A stretch of DNA of 13,033 bases, taken from Methanobacteriota archaeon. GTDB lineage: Archaea > Thermoplasmatota > E2 > DHVEG-1. Both the position numbers and the translations under genes were made by a program. The DNA is taken from the NCBI GenBank assembly GCA_026394435.1, contig JAPKYG010000110.1, forward strand, positions 1 through 13,033. Direction: 5' to 3'. The notes beneath the pieces were generated by a model. It saw nothing but the letters and a program-made list of their open reading frames with translations, searched no databases and was not told the DNA's origin. Below, in pieces: positions 1 through 5,532 of the stretch (position 1 is its first letter; the number at the start of each line of letters is the position of its first letter).

Positions 1-2
1 GT

Positions 3-209
3 TACACCGCTGAAATTGCGTATCATGTACGGACAACTCCTTCGAATGTGATTGGCGCGATACGAGGGATGGAAGAACGGTACAAGGAAGATCAATCGTT
101 GTTGAATCTTGATATTGTGCAAGAAAAAAGTTGTGGGAATAACGTTCGCTTATACGGAATCACTGATTTTGGAAAGGAAATGATAAAAACCGTAAAGGAC
201 AGGCGGTAG
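3..209 (+). CDS. Winged-helix transcriptional regulator, C-terminal part (5' truncated)
   Basis: An open frame enters from the left edge and encodes 68 residues ending at TAG. It begins YTAEIAYHVRTTPSNVIGAI and ends LYGITDFGKEMIKTVKDRR. This is the pattern of archaeal one-domain winged-helix regulators: a first helix (YTAEIA), a recognition helix (SNVIGAIRGM), then a wing of two strands (LDIVQEK, VRLYGIT) and a closing helix (DFGKEMI). Many archaeal homologues read similarly, with a glycine-rich segment after the recognition helix followed by 'RY..E.SLL.LGLV'. It probably binds DNA as a dimer; the target cannot be inferred. The start lies outside the window. The next gene is convergent, so this is the end of its transcription unit. 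The fold call is fairly sure, the exact family is not. Confidence 0.72.
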   Translation, partial: YTAEIAYHVRTTPSNVIGAIRGMEERYKEDQSLLNLDIVQEKSCGNNVRLYGITDFGKEMIKTVKDRR

Positions 210-218
210 GGTGAAAAG

Positions 219-314
219 ATGTTTGTGGGAAGATATCTCTTGTCTTTTGATAATGATTGTTTCTTGATGGATGAAGAGTTTTTTACAACGGAAGAAAAAA
301 AAGAGAATAGATAA
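219..314 (+). CDS. Possible 31-residue microprotein, uncertain
   Basis: An ATG frame of 31 codons starts 9 bases after the winged-helix gene and stops just before the 3' end of the convergent 511-residue gene. A weak purine stretch (gtagggtgaaaag) precedes the ATG. The product would be acidic at its end (DEEFFTTEEKKENR) and has no recognisable domain. It fills nearly the whole gap, which could be coincidence in a short AT-rich spacer. It is listed only as a candidate. Confidence 0.15.
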   Translation: MFVGRYLLSFDNDCFLMDEEFFTTEEKKENR

Positions 315-315
315 C

Positions 316-1851
316 TTATTGTGGAATGATTTCAGAAGAACCGCATACAGTCAGAAGTTCTTGTAGGACAACACTGTATTCTTCTGGTTTGACATCGAGG
401 AGTTTTCGGGCATGGTCTTTTAAGAATTCCCCGTAATCGACCTCTTCTTTTGAGTACTTCCATTTCACTTCAGTGCCTTTTCCGAATGTAAGTAGAAATG
501 CGTACGCGATTGATTTTCCTTTTGGGGTATCAGGATGGTTCTTTATTTCTGCAAGAGCTTTTTTTTCTCCGAATGTCCTATAGGTACGGGCGACAGAATC
601 TGCAAATGCGGCAAGTGGCGGTGAGCAGTCATAGTTGGGAAGTTGAGATAATATCATTTTTCGTTGTTTATACTCAAATGCGAGGATGATGATATTCGAC
701 GGTGTATCGTTGAGCTGGAAGAGAGATTCGGTCATCTTTTTATCATCTAGGATTGATTCAAGAAATTCATTGCCGTATTGATTCCAGTATCGTTCTAAGA
801 TTTTACTCGGGGTTATTTTTGACACAATCAAAGGTTCTTGGCTTTTTTGAAGGATAAATTCTAATGCTGTTTTTTCATAGGTATTTGGTTGTAATGCATC
901 GACAAACCGAGTAACATCAGTACCGTATGAGACACCGTCCAATACCAAGATTTTTTCTTCTGCTTGTTTGACATGTTCTTCTTGGCTTTTTGCTATTTTT
1001 TTAATGAATTCGTAGTCGGTCAGCCTACCTGTAAGGTACTCTTGGAGATGTGCGGTCTTTTGTTTATCAGAGAGAACACTATGTTTTCCGACTTGTGTCA
1101 TCACCTCGATATCAAAATCATCTGAGAGATTTCGTTGCAACATGTATTTCGAGATCGTAAACATGGTGTTTTTTGTGGACTTCGTACAGTTCTCGCAGAG
1201 AGCAACAATGGTCTGTGCTGGCTTCCATTCGATTCTGAGATAATTAAGGGTTAGATATTCTTTCTTCTTCGCTGTATCTGGAGGGATATGCGGACAGCTC
1301 ATGACGTCTTTTATGGATGATAAACCAACTTTATTTCTGATGAAATCAATAAATTCTATGGGAGGATGTGCTTCTTTCCCCGTGCAAACATACCCTTTAT
1401 CCCAGGAGTAAACATAGAGTTTTTTCTTAAAAACAAGATCTTTAATGCCGCGAAGCCGAAACACAGGGTCATCAAAATGTTGTACGGCAATGAGTTTTTC
1501 TTTGTCTGCCTTTCCGCGTTGCGCGTACGTGATGTCTCCGGTGGGAAACGTAAGTGCTGCGAGGTACGGTGCTTTTTCCGAGATTGCAAGTAAATATGTT
1601 CCAGCCAGAGCGCCATCTAAACCTTTTTTATGTGACAGTTTCTCGAGTTTTTTTTCGTCAGTGTGATATTGATGTATTCTTGTTAGTTGTTTTCGAAGTT
1701 TCTGAAAATACTTTTTAGTATCTTCTGTGCATGTTGGGAGGATGAGAAATGGATCTTCTTGTAATTTTTTTGCGTTTTCTATGAGGTATTTCTCTTGTGA
1801 TTTCGGTGCGGTCCGTGCAAAGCTTCTGGCCATTCTTTGTTTCTTTGCCAT
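316..1851 (-). CDS. Conserved-looking archaeal protein of unknown function, 511 aa
   Basis: I do not recognise this protein. It has no signal peptide and no membrane segment, so it should be cytoplasmic. The first 20 residues are basic (MAKKQRMARSFARTAPKSQ). Residues 20-75 are helical and charged. Residues 95-160 look like a beta-rich domain (FPTGDITYAQRGK, VQHFDDPVFRL, LYVYSWDKGYVCTG). Residues 186-225 hold an isolated C186 and a knuckle C219-E-N-C222, which could form half of a metal site. The remainder, 230-505, is mainly helical, including PSKILERYWNQYGNEFLESI. A TATA-like element at 1876-1886 lies about 30 bases before the ATG, so the mRNA may be leaderless. The gene stands alone, divergent from a nitroreductase. 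That it is a real gene is secure from its length and promoter; its function is unknown. Confidence 0.8.
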   Translation of the reverse strand: MAKKQRMARSFARTAPKSQEKYLIENAKKLQEDPFLILPTCTEDTKKYFQKLRKQLTRIHQYHTDEKKLEKLSHKKGLDGALAGTYLLAISEKAPYLAALTFPTGDITYAQRGKADKEKLIAVQHFDDPVFRLRGIKDLVFKKKLYVYSWDKGYVCTGKEAHPPIEFIDFIRNKVGLSSIKDVMSCPHIPPDTAKKKEYLTLNYLRIEWKPAQTIVALCENCTKSTKNTMFTISKYMLQRNLSDDFDIEVMTQVGKHSVLSDKQKTAHLQEYLTGRLTDYEFIKKIAKSQEEHVKQAEEKILVLDGVSYGTDVTRFVDALQPNTYEKTALEFILQKSQEPLIVSKITPSKILERYWNQYGNEFLESILDDKKMTESLFQLNDTPSNIIILAFEYKQRKMILSQLPNYDCSPPLAAFADSVARTYRTFGEKKALAEIKNHPDTPKGKSIAYAFLLTFGKGTEVKWKYSKEEVDYGEFLKDHARKLLDVKPEEYSVVLQELLTVCGSSEIIPQ

Positions 1852-1875
1852 TTAATGAGATGATAAAAGGAGAGG

Positions 1876-1906
1876 TGTTAAAGTATGTTGCGATAACTTA
1901 AAAAAA
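1876..1906. promoter_or_regulatory. Divergent promoter pair for the 511-aa gene and the nitroreductase
   Basis: On the minus strand, actttaacac (about 1876-1885) sits roughly 30 bases before the ATG at 1851. On the plus strand, aacttaaaaaaa (1895-1906) sits about 36 bases before the ATG at 1937. These are typical archaeal TATA spacings for leaderless or short-leader mRNAs. The two elements are almost adjacent, so preinitiation complexes on the two strands might compete; that is inference. Confidence 0.5.
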
Positions 1907-1936
1907 AGACCATGTTTCTTTATTCATTGTGAGACT

Positions 1937-2512
1937 ATGAATGTCTATGATATGATTATCTCTCGAAGGACGATCCGCCGGTTTCACCAAAAACCAGTTG
2001 ATCTTGAGGTATTAAAAAAATGTGTAAACGCGGCACGGCTTGCACCATCAGCTGCGAATCTTCAGCCGCTTGAATATTGTATCGTTATAGATAAAAAGCT
2101 CTGTGCCCAACTGTTCGAGACACTTAGTTGGGCAGCATATATTCAGCCGAAATGGGCTCCAAAGGAAGCGGAACGGCCGACCGCGTATATCGTTGTCCTT
2201 GTGAAAGATACCCAGAATCCCTATTATGAAAGAGATGTTGGTTTTGCGACTGAGAATATTGTCCTTGCCGCGGAGGGAGAAGGTCTTGGAAGCTGTATTT
2301 TATGCAATATCGAACGAGTAAAGATAAAGGATATATGTAAAATACCTCTGACGCTTGCAGTTGACTCCGTGATTGCGCTTGGGCACAAAGCTGAAACATC
2401 CGTGGTGGAGGACATGAAAGACTCAGTGAAATATTGGCGGGATGAACACGAGGTTCTGCATGTTCCGAAACGGAAATTAGACGATATCATCCACATCAAC
2501 AAGTTTTCATAA
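1937..2512 (+). CDS. Nitroreductase-family FMN oxidoreductase
   Basis: This 191-residue protein is the usual length for a one-domain nitroreductase. The N-terminus (MNVYDMIISRRTIRRF) has the paired arginines R10-R11 that contact the FMN phosphate in this family. RLAPSAANLQP (34-44) is the classic second FMN motif, and EGLGSCILC (115-123) and IALGH (146-150) match the later flavin-loop and dimer segments. The family uses FMN and NAD(P)H to reduce nitro groups, quinones or other electrophiles and works as a homodimer in the cytoplasm. The real substrate cannot be told from sequence. The segment after residue 150, where many members have 'GYP', reads GHKAET, a small departure. The gene appears to be monocistronic; the next gene has its own TATA element. 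Confidence 0.9.
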   Translation: MNVYDMIISRRTIRRFHQKPVDLEVLKKCVNAARLAPSAANLQPLEYCIVIDKKLCAQLFETLSWAAYIQPKWAPKEAERPTAYIVVLVKDTQNPYYERDVGFATENIVLAAEGEGLGSCILCNIERVKIKDICKIPLTLAVDSVIALGHKAETSVVEDMKDSVKYWRDEHEVLHVPKRKLDDIIHINKFS

Positions 2513-2532
2513 AAATGGGTCTGATAAAACAA

Positions 2533-2543
2533 AACGTTAAAAT
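2533..2543 (+). promoter_or_regulatory. TATA element of the DUF5611-like gene
   Basis: The sequence acgttaaaatc is centred about 30 bases before the ATG at 2568, so the predicted transcription start falls within about 5 bases of the start codon. No Shine-Dalgarno sequence is visible, in keeping with a leaderless mRNA. Confidence 0.45.
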
Positions 2544-2567
2544 CGCTGTTTTCATATACCCTAAGCT

Positions 2568-2849
2568 ATGAGAGAATACAAGATAAAGAAAGGACATAAC
2601 CCTGATCTTAATGCACTTGTTTCCCGATATTTTGGGGCAAAAGGCGATATCGTTAAAGGCATGCAATTCTCAGTGGAGGGAATAGGAGCGGTTACCATGA
2701 AACACGAAAAAAGCTCTCTTTTCATTGATATCGTCCCTCCAAAGACGGTATGTGGCGATCATAGTATCATCAAGAAATGGAACGAATTTCTCTTTGAGGC
2801 TACAGGCAAGGATACAAAAGAACGGAAAAAGGATTTTGGTAAGATTTAG
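2568..2849 (+). CDS. Small DUF5611-like archaeal protein
   Basis: This 93-residue protein begins MREYKIKKGHNPDLNALV and has near its end NEFLFEATGKDTKERKK. Both ends match my memory of the DUF5611 family of methanogens and other euryarchaea, which typically start 'M.EYKFKRG..P' and end 'FLE.ATGYTAKERAKK'. Between them lie short strands (GMQFSVEGIGAVTMKHE, SSLFIDIVPP), giving an alpha/beta domain with no cysteine cluster, membrane segment or obvious catalytic residues. The family has no established function; wide occurrence in archaea suggests a housekeeping role, which is inference. It is cytoplasmic, and probably leaderless from its own promoter. The family assignment rests on end motifs recalled without a database search. 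Confidence 0.65.
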   Translation: MREYKIKKGHNPDLNALVSRYFGAKGDIVKGMQFSVEGIGAVTMKHEKSSLFIDIVPPKTVCGDHSIIKKWNEFLFEATGKDTKERKKDFGKI

Positions 2850-2972
2850 CACTATGCACTAGTATTGTTAATCTGGTAAGAAATTAGAAATAGTTCAGGA
2901 GAATATACCATACACGTTGATCTGGTTCTAATCGTATGATTATCACAAAAAAATGGTAATACTTTCATCATA

Positions 2973-2987
2973 GAAAAGTTTTTAACC
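2973..2987 (+). promoter_or_regulatory. Strong BRE/TATA element of the zinc-ribbon gene
   Basis: gaaaagtttttaacc has a purine-rich BRE followed by a TATA-like run. Its centre is 28-29 bases before the ATG at 3009, placing transcription start at or within a few bases of that codon. This supports the ATG at 3009 over the internal ATG at 3039. Confidence 0.55.
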
Positions 2988-3008
2988 TGAAATCGTTGTA
3001 TATCCTCT

Positions 3009-3161
3009 ATGAAGGGGAGACGAAATTCCATAATAAATATGTATCATTGTAAAAGTTGTGACATTAATTTTCTCGTTCCGTTGAAATTGTCTGGAAGATA
3101 CGATCAGATAGAGTTTGTATGCCCGGAATGCAAGAGCCACGAATGGGGACACATTTGGTAA
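3009..3161 (+). CDS. 50-residue zinc-ribbon protein
   Basis: This short gene encodes a single zinc ribbon: a first knuckle CKSC (C14-C17), a strand-rich middle, and a second knuckle CPEC (C38-C41) followed by KSHEWGHIW. The 20 residues between the knuckles and the flanking aromatic positions fit a compact rubredoxin-like zinc ribbon. Such archaeal miniproteins may bind nucleic acid or a protein partner; nothing here says which. A strong TATA element about 29 bases upstream and the full CxxC pair argue that it is a real gene despite its size. An internal ATG at codon 11 could be an alternative start and would keep the ribbon intact. The next gene has its own promoter directly after the stop codon. 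Confidence 0.75.
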   Translation: MKGRRNSIINMYHCKSCDINFLVPLKLSGRYDQIEFVCPECKSHEWGHIW

Positions 3162-3171
3162 CATAACACTA

Positions 3172-3186
3172 GAAAAGATTTTATAA
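3172..3186 (+). promoter_or_regulatory. BRE/TATA element of the 291-aa gene
   Basis: gaaaagattttataa is close to the archaeal promoter consensus. Its centre is about 36-38 bases before the ATG at 3218, leaving a leader of about 10 bases that contains aggac, a weak ribosome-binding site. Confidence 0.6.
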
Positions 3187-3217
3187 GCAATGAACCTATT
3201 CCATATTTTTAGGACAT

Positions 3218-4093
3218 ATGTCTAAAGTAAAAAACTCTATTCTCATTATCCGTGTTATCGAGGCACTCTTCACAGTGGTAGGACGACGAACTCTTGATAG
3301 TTTTGCGATTCAGATTCTGAAAACCACCACAAAAAAATTGGAAACCAAATTTGATTTTCTTCGTTTTGTCTCGATACATGATGATTTCTTTTTAGAAGAG
3401 GGAATTAAGGCAACCATTGATTCAAAATTTGATACCATTGAACCAGCTCGATTTGGTAAAGCAATCGATGCTCTTGTTCGCGTGATCTATATGGAGCTTA
3501 TTGAGACCATTGGTGATGATGTAGGTTTGTATTTTATCACCGAATTAAAAGATGATCTCGGCGACTTGTATGTAGATGAACTGAGGGGTTGCGGAGTACA
3601 TTTTGAAATGATCCAAACAGAGCAACATATGCATTATCAGATGAAAGGACTACAACCGGCTCATCCCTCGTTTCCAGAGGATGAAGAACAGGAAGAATCT
3701 GTATATATATGGGATACGGTTTCTACGTGGAAGTATGACAATAACGTTTGTCTCCTTTACGACGGGGGAGGAAAATTATTAGACACGTTAAAGCTCGATC
3801 TTATAATCGAAGAATATATTGAGCGAGTCACTGAGACAAAGAAGCATCAACTTATATCCTCGCCGAAAACAACGATGCTGAAGGTCACTGAAAAAGAAAA
3901 TGAGTTATTGGAGATGATGCGACGAAGGGATACAGATGTTCAGTCGGCAGTGACGCTTCTTCATATCTCCCGACAGAAGTTTGATACGATGATCCAAAAA
4001 CTGCTCCAGCTTGAGATGCTGCAATATATTTCAGACAACGAGGTAAAACTGACAGAGAAGGGACTTCAGTATTTATCGGAGCATAAGAAGTAA
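3218..4093 (+). CDS. Archaeal protein with C-terminal winged helix, function unknown
   Basis: This 291-residue soluble protein has two parts. Residues 1-140 form a helical and acidic domain (ARFGKAIDALVRVIYMELIETIG, 77-99; LYFITELKDDLGDLYVDEL, 104-122) that I cannot assign. Residues 145-215 look like a linker with an acidic run (PEDEEQEE, 153-160) and a short beta segment. Residues 222-291 look like a winged helix: helix (EKENELLEMMRRR), helix-turn-helix (AVTLLHISRQKFDTMIQKLLQ, split by a turn), wing (LQYISDNEVKLTEKG), last helix. This suggests a one-component regulator with an N-terminal sensing or dimerisation domain, or a DNA-binding partner of another machine. It is transcribed alone and ends 6 bases from a convergent transaldolase gene. 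The gene is certain, the winged helix likely and the role open. Confidence 0.75.
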   Translation: MSKVKNSILIIRVIEALFTVVGRRTLDSFAIQILKTTTKKLETKFDFLRFVSIHDDFFLEEGIKATIDSKFDTIEPARFGKAIDALVRVIYMELIETIGDDVGLYFITELKDDLGDLYVDELRGCGVHFEMIQTEQHMHYQMKGLQPAHPSFPEDEEQEESVYIWDTVSTWKYDNNVCLLYDGGGKLLDTLKLDLIIEEYIERVTETKKHQLISSPKTTMLKVTEKENELLEMMRRRDTDVQSAVTLLHISRQKFDTMIQKLLQLEMLQYISDNEVKLTEKGLQYLSEHKK

Positions 4094-4098
4094 ACTAC

Positions 4099-4109
4099 TT
4101 TATTTTTTT
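4099..4109 (+). terminator. T-rich stretch, possible terminator of the 291-aa gene
   Basis: The run tttatttttttа-like tract just after the stop codon at 4091-4093 is a plausible archaeal oligo-T termination signal. It overlaps the last codons of the convergent transaldolase gene. There is no hairpin, as is usual for archaeal terminators. Confidence 0.35.
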
Positions 4110-4759
4110 ACTTTTGCCCAATCTTTCAAGAAGCTTTGGATGCCTGCGTCAGTCAAGGGGTGTTTTGTCATTTTTCTGATGACATCAGGTGGGACGGTGG
4201 CGATGTCTGCGCCGAGTCGTGCTGCCTCTATCACATGGATCGGGTGTCTGATGCTTGCGACAATGACTTCGGTTTCAATATCGTAGTTGCAGAAGATATC
4301 CATGATTTCTTCGATGAGCTGCATTCCTTCTTGTCCATTGTCATCGAGTCGTCCGATGAACGGGCTGACGAAGGTAGCACCTGCTTTTGCTGCAAGGAGT
4401 GCTTGATTTGCTGAGAAAATGAGCGTCACGTTTGTCTTTATTCCTTCTTTGCTGAGTGCTTTGACTGCTTTGAGTCCTTCAGGTGTCATCGGTATTTTAA
4501 TGGCGACGTTTTTCCTGTATTTCTGCGGGGTTTTTGAAATAATCTGTTTTGCTTCTTTGATCATGTCATCTGCTTTTTCACTGAGCACTTCAAGGCTGAT
4601 AGGCCCATCAACAAGGTCGAAGATTTCATCGATGACTTCTTGAAAAGATCGTCCGCTTTTCGCAAGTAGCGTTGGGTTCGTGGTGACCCCATCAAGGATC
4701 CCCCAGGATGCAAGTTCTTTGATCTCGTTTAGATCTGCGGTGTCAATAAAGAGCTTCAT
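4100..4759 (-). CDS. tal: Transaldolase / fructose-6-phosphate aldolase-like protein
   Basis: At 219 residues this matches the short MipB/TalC/FSA class of transaldolases, which transfer dihydroxyacetone units between sugar phosphates in the non-oxidative pentose phosphate pathway. Signature segments are MKLFIDTADLNEI (1-13), DGVTTNPTLLAKSG (23-36), the Schiff-base lysine K88 in VAIKIPMT (85-92), TNVTLIFSANQALLAAKAGA (109-128) and SPFIGRLDD (132-140). The barrel is complete to residue 219. Many archaea lack the oxidative pentose branch and use such enzymes to make pentoses or erythrose phosphate; some family members act as F6P aldolases, which sequence alone cannot settle. A ribosome-binding site GGAGTGAGG lies at 4764-4772. 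The gene converges with the 291-residue gene and stands alone. Confidence 0.95.
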   Translation of the reverse strand: MKLFIDTADLNEIKELASWGILDGVTTNPTLLAKSGRSFQEVIDEIFDLVDGPISLEVLSEKADDMIKEAKQIISKTPQKYRKNVAIKIPMTPEGLKAVKALSKEGIKTNVTLIFSANQALLAAKAGATFVSPFIGRLDDNGQEGMQLIEEIMDIFCNYDIETEVIVASIRHPIHVIEAARLGADIATVPPDVIRKMTKHPLTDAGIQSFLKDWAKVKK

Positions 4760-4763
4760 AGTG

Positions 4764-4821
4764 CCTCACTCCAACCCCTGTAAGAGATAATTATTGATAA
4801 TGCTTTGGTTTCCTTTTAAGA
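4764..4821 (-). promoter_or_regulatory. Promoter and ribosome-binding site of tal
   Basis: Read on the minus strand, a TATA-like tcttaaaagg (about 4812-4821) is followed by a leader of roughly 30 bases with the Shine-Dalgarno sequence GGAGTGAGG (4764-4772), 4-5 bases before the ATG. Unlike several neighbours, this gene has a true leader. Confidence 0.5.
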
Positions 4822-4862
4822 GAAAAAAAGTGGGAATATCCTGATGACAGAGATATGTGTAT

Positions 4863-4917
4863 AGATATATTTGAAAAAATCAAAACATATATATATCTAG
4901 GTATACATTACATGTAT
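4863..4917 (+). promoter_or_regulatory. Promoter with inverted repeats upstream of the AbrB-type gene
   Basis: A TATA-like acatatatata lies at about 4886-4896. It overlaps the right arm of an 8-base inverted repeat, agatatat (4863-4870) and atatatct (4891-4898). Just downstream, over the predicted transcription start, is a perfect 6-3-6 palindrome, atacat-tac-atgtat (4903-4917). A palindrome between TATA and ribosome-binding site is where an archaeal repressor would act. Binding by the AbrB-type protein encoded next is a natural but untested idea. The local AT richness makes the 8-base repeat less significant than the 6-3-6 palindrome. Confidence 0.45.
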
Positions 4918-4933
4918 TTGCAGGAGGGGATCC

Positions 4934-5089
4934 ATGCCTCTAACAAGGAAAGCACGAGTGGTGGGAAGCAGCCTTGTTATAACAATACCAAGCCAGCTTG
5001 CCAAAGCACATGATATCAATGACGGGGACGATTTGGAGATTATACCATTAGGGATGGGAGAATTTAAAATTCGGAAAACAAAAAAATAA
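4934..5089 (+). CDS. AbrB/MazE/SpoVT-type DNA-binding miniprotein
   Basis: This 51-residue protein has the layout of a swapped-hairpin AbrB domain: TRKARVVGSSLVITIPSQLA (4-23), then AKAHDINDGDDLEIIPLG (23-40). The basic first strand, the V.T/IP turn, and the 'DGD.LEI' second hairpin are characteristic of the family. Members are dimeric transcription regulators or antitoxins. No toxin gene follows: the next gene encodes a DUF1805 protein with its own promoter 70 bases on, so this looks like a stand-alone regulator. A very strong Shine-Dalgarno sequence (aggagggga, 4922-4930) sits 3 bases before the ATG. A promoter palindrome upstream suggests autoregulation, which is inference. Confidence 0.85.
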   Translation: MPLTRKARVVGSSLVITIPSQLAKAHDINDGDDLEIIPLGMGEFKIRKTKK

Positions 5090-5160
5090 TTGAAAAATAT
5101 TTCCGCTCATTCATATCAGATCACACGAGAGGGATGGGACATTCTACAAAAGAGGAACGA

Positions 5161-5230
5161 TATTTTTATAAAAAAACTTCTGATAGAGGGGGATGGAAGT
5201 AGCGTAGTATAACCTATGTGTAGGTGAGGG
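5161..5230 (+). promoter_or_regulatory. Promoter and leader of the DUF1805-ilvA operon
   Basis: The TATA-like run tatttttataaaaaaac begins at 5161. The predicted start near 5195 leaves a leader of about 40 bases ending in the Shine-Dalgarno sequence aggtgaggg (5222-5230). I see no attenuator-like leader peptide and no riboswitch fold. Confidence 0.45.
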
Positions 5231-5234
5231 AACA

Positions 5235-5522
5235 ATGAAGACGCAAACTATTTCACTTGAAAAGGGTAAGACAACCGGATATTGTATTGATCTTGGGAAA
5301 GCCCCTCTGCTCATCATACAGGCAAAGAAAGGATATGTTATGTGTGGGTATCTCAACATGAATGCAGCTAATAAATTAGGGGACATAGCAGGAAAAGTCA
5401 CGGGGGTGAAGACGTTCGATGACATGCTCAATGCGGATGTGGTTGAAGTATCGGAGAACGCAAAACTCGCAGGGTTAAAGCAAGGAATGAACGTAAAAGA
5501 TTTTCTCAATGACCTACTGTGA
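5235..5522 (+). CDS. DUF1805-domain protein
   Basis: This 95-residue protein matches the DUF1805 family, also known from the YunC protein of Bacillus. The core APLLIIQAKKGYVMCGYLNM (23-42) followed by NAANKLGDIAGKVTGVKTFDD (43-63) and LNADVVEVSENAKLAGLKQGM (65-85) is the family's signature. It includes the conserved cysteine in YVMCGYLN (C37). The family is small, soluble, common in methanogens and other archaea, and has no settled biochemical function. It shares a transcript with the downstream threonine dehydratase: its TGA stop codon overlaps the next gene's ribosome-binding site. A role linked to amino-acid metabolism is guilt by association only. Confidence 0.88.
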   Translation: MKTQTISLEKGKTTGYCIDLGKAPLLIIQAKKGYVMCGYLNMNAANKLGDIAGKVTGVKTFDDMLNADVVEVSENAKLAGLKQGMNVKDFLNDLL

Positions 5523-5532
5523 GGAGCAATCG

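Noticed and set aside
2850..2972. Gap between the DUF5611-like gene and the zinc-ribbon promoter
   Set aside because: There is no convincing frame, RNA fold or repeat; it looks like an ordinary AT-rich spacer.
2982..3164. 60-codon minus-strand frame
   Set aside because: It is antisense to the zinc-ribbon gene, which has the better promoter and a clear cysteine pattern.
5090..5160. Possible small RNA or riboswitch before the DUF1805-ilvA operon
   Set aside because: No stable stem pairs could be found by eye, and the stretch lies upstream of the likely transcription start.
4934..5522. AbrB-type gene and the following gene as a toxin-antitoxin pair
   Set aside because: The downstream product is a DUF1805 protein, not a PIN, MazF or other known toxin, and it has a separate promoter 70 bases later.
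5509..5532. Start of threonine dehydratase at the ATG at 5509
   Set aside because: That start overlaps the DUF1805 gene, adds eight residues absent from the family, and lacks a ribosome-binding site; the ATG at 5533 has GAGGAG at proper distance.
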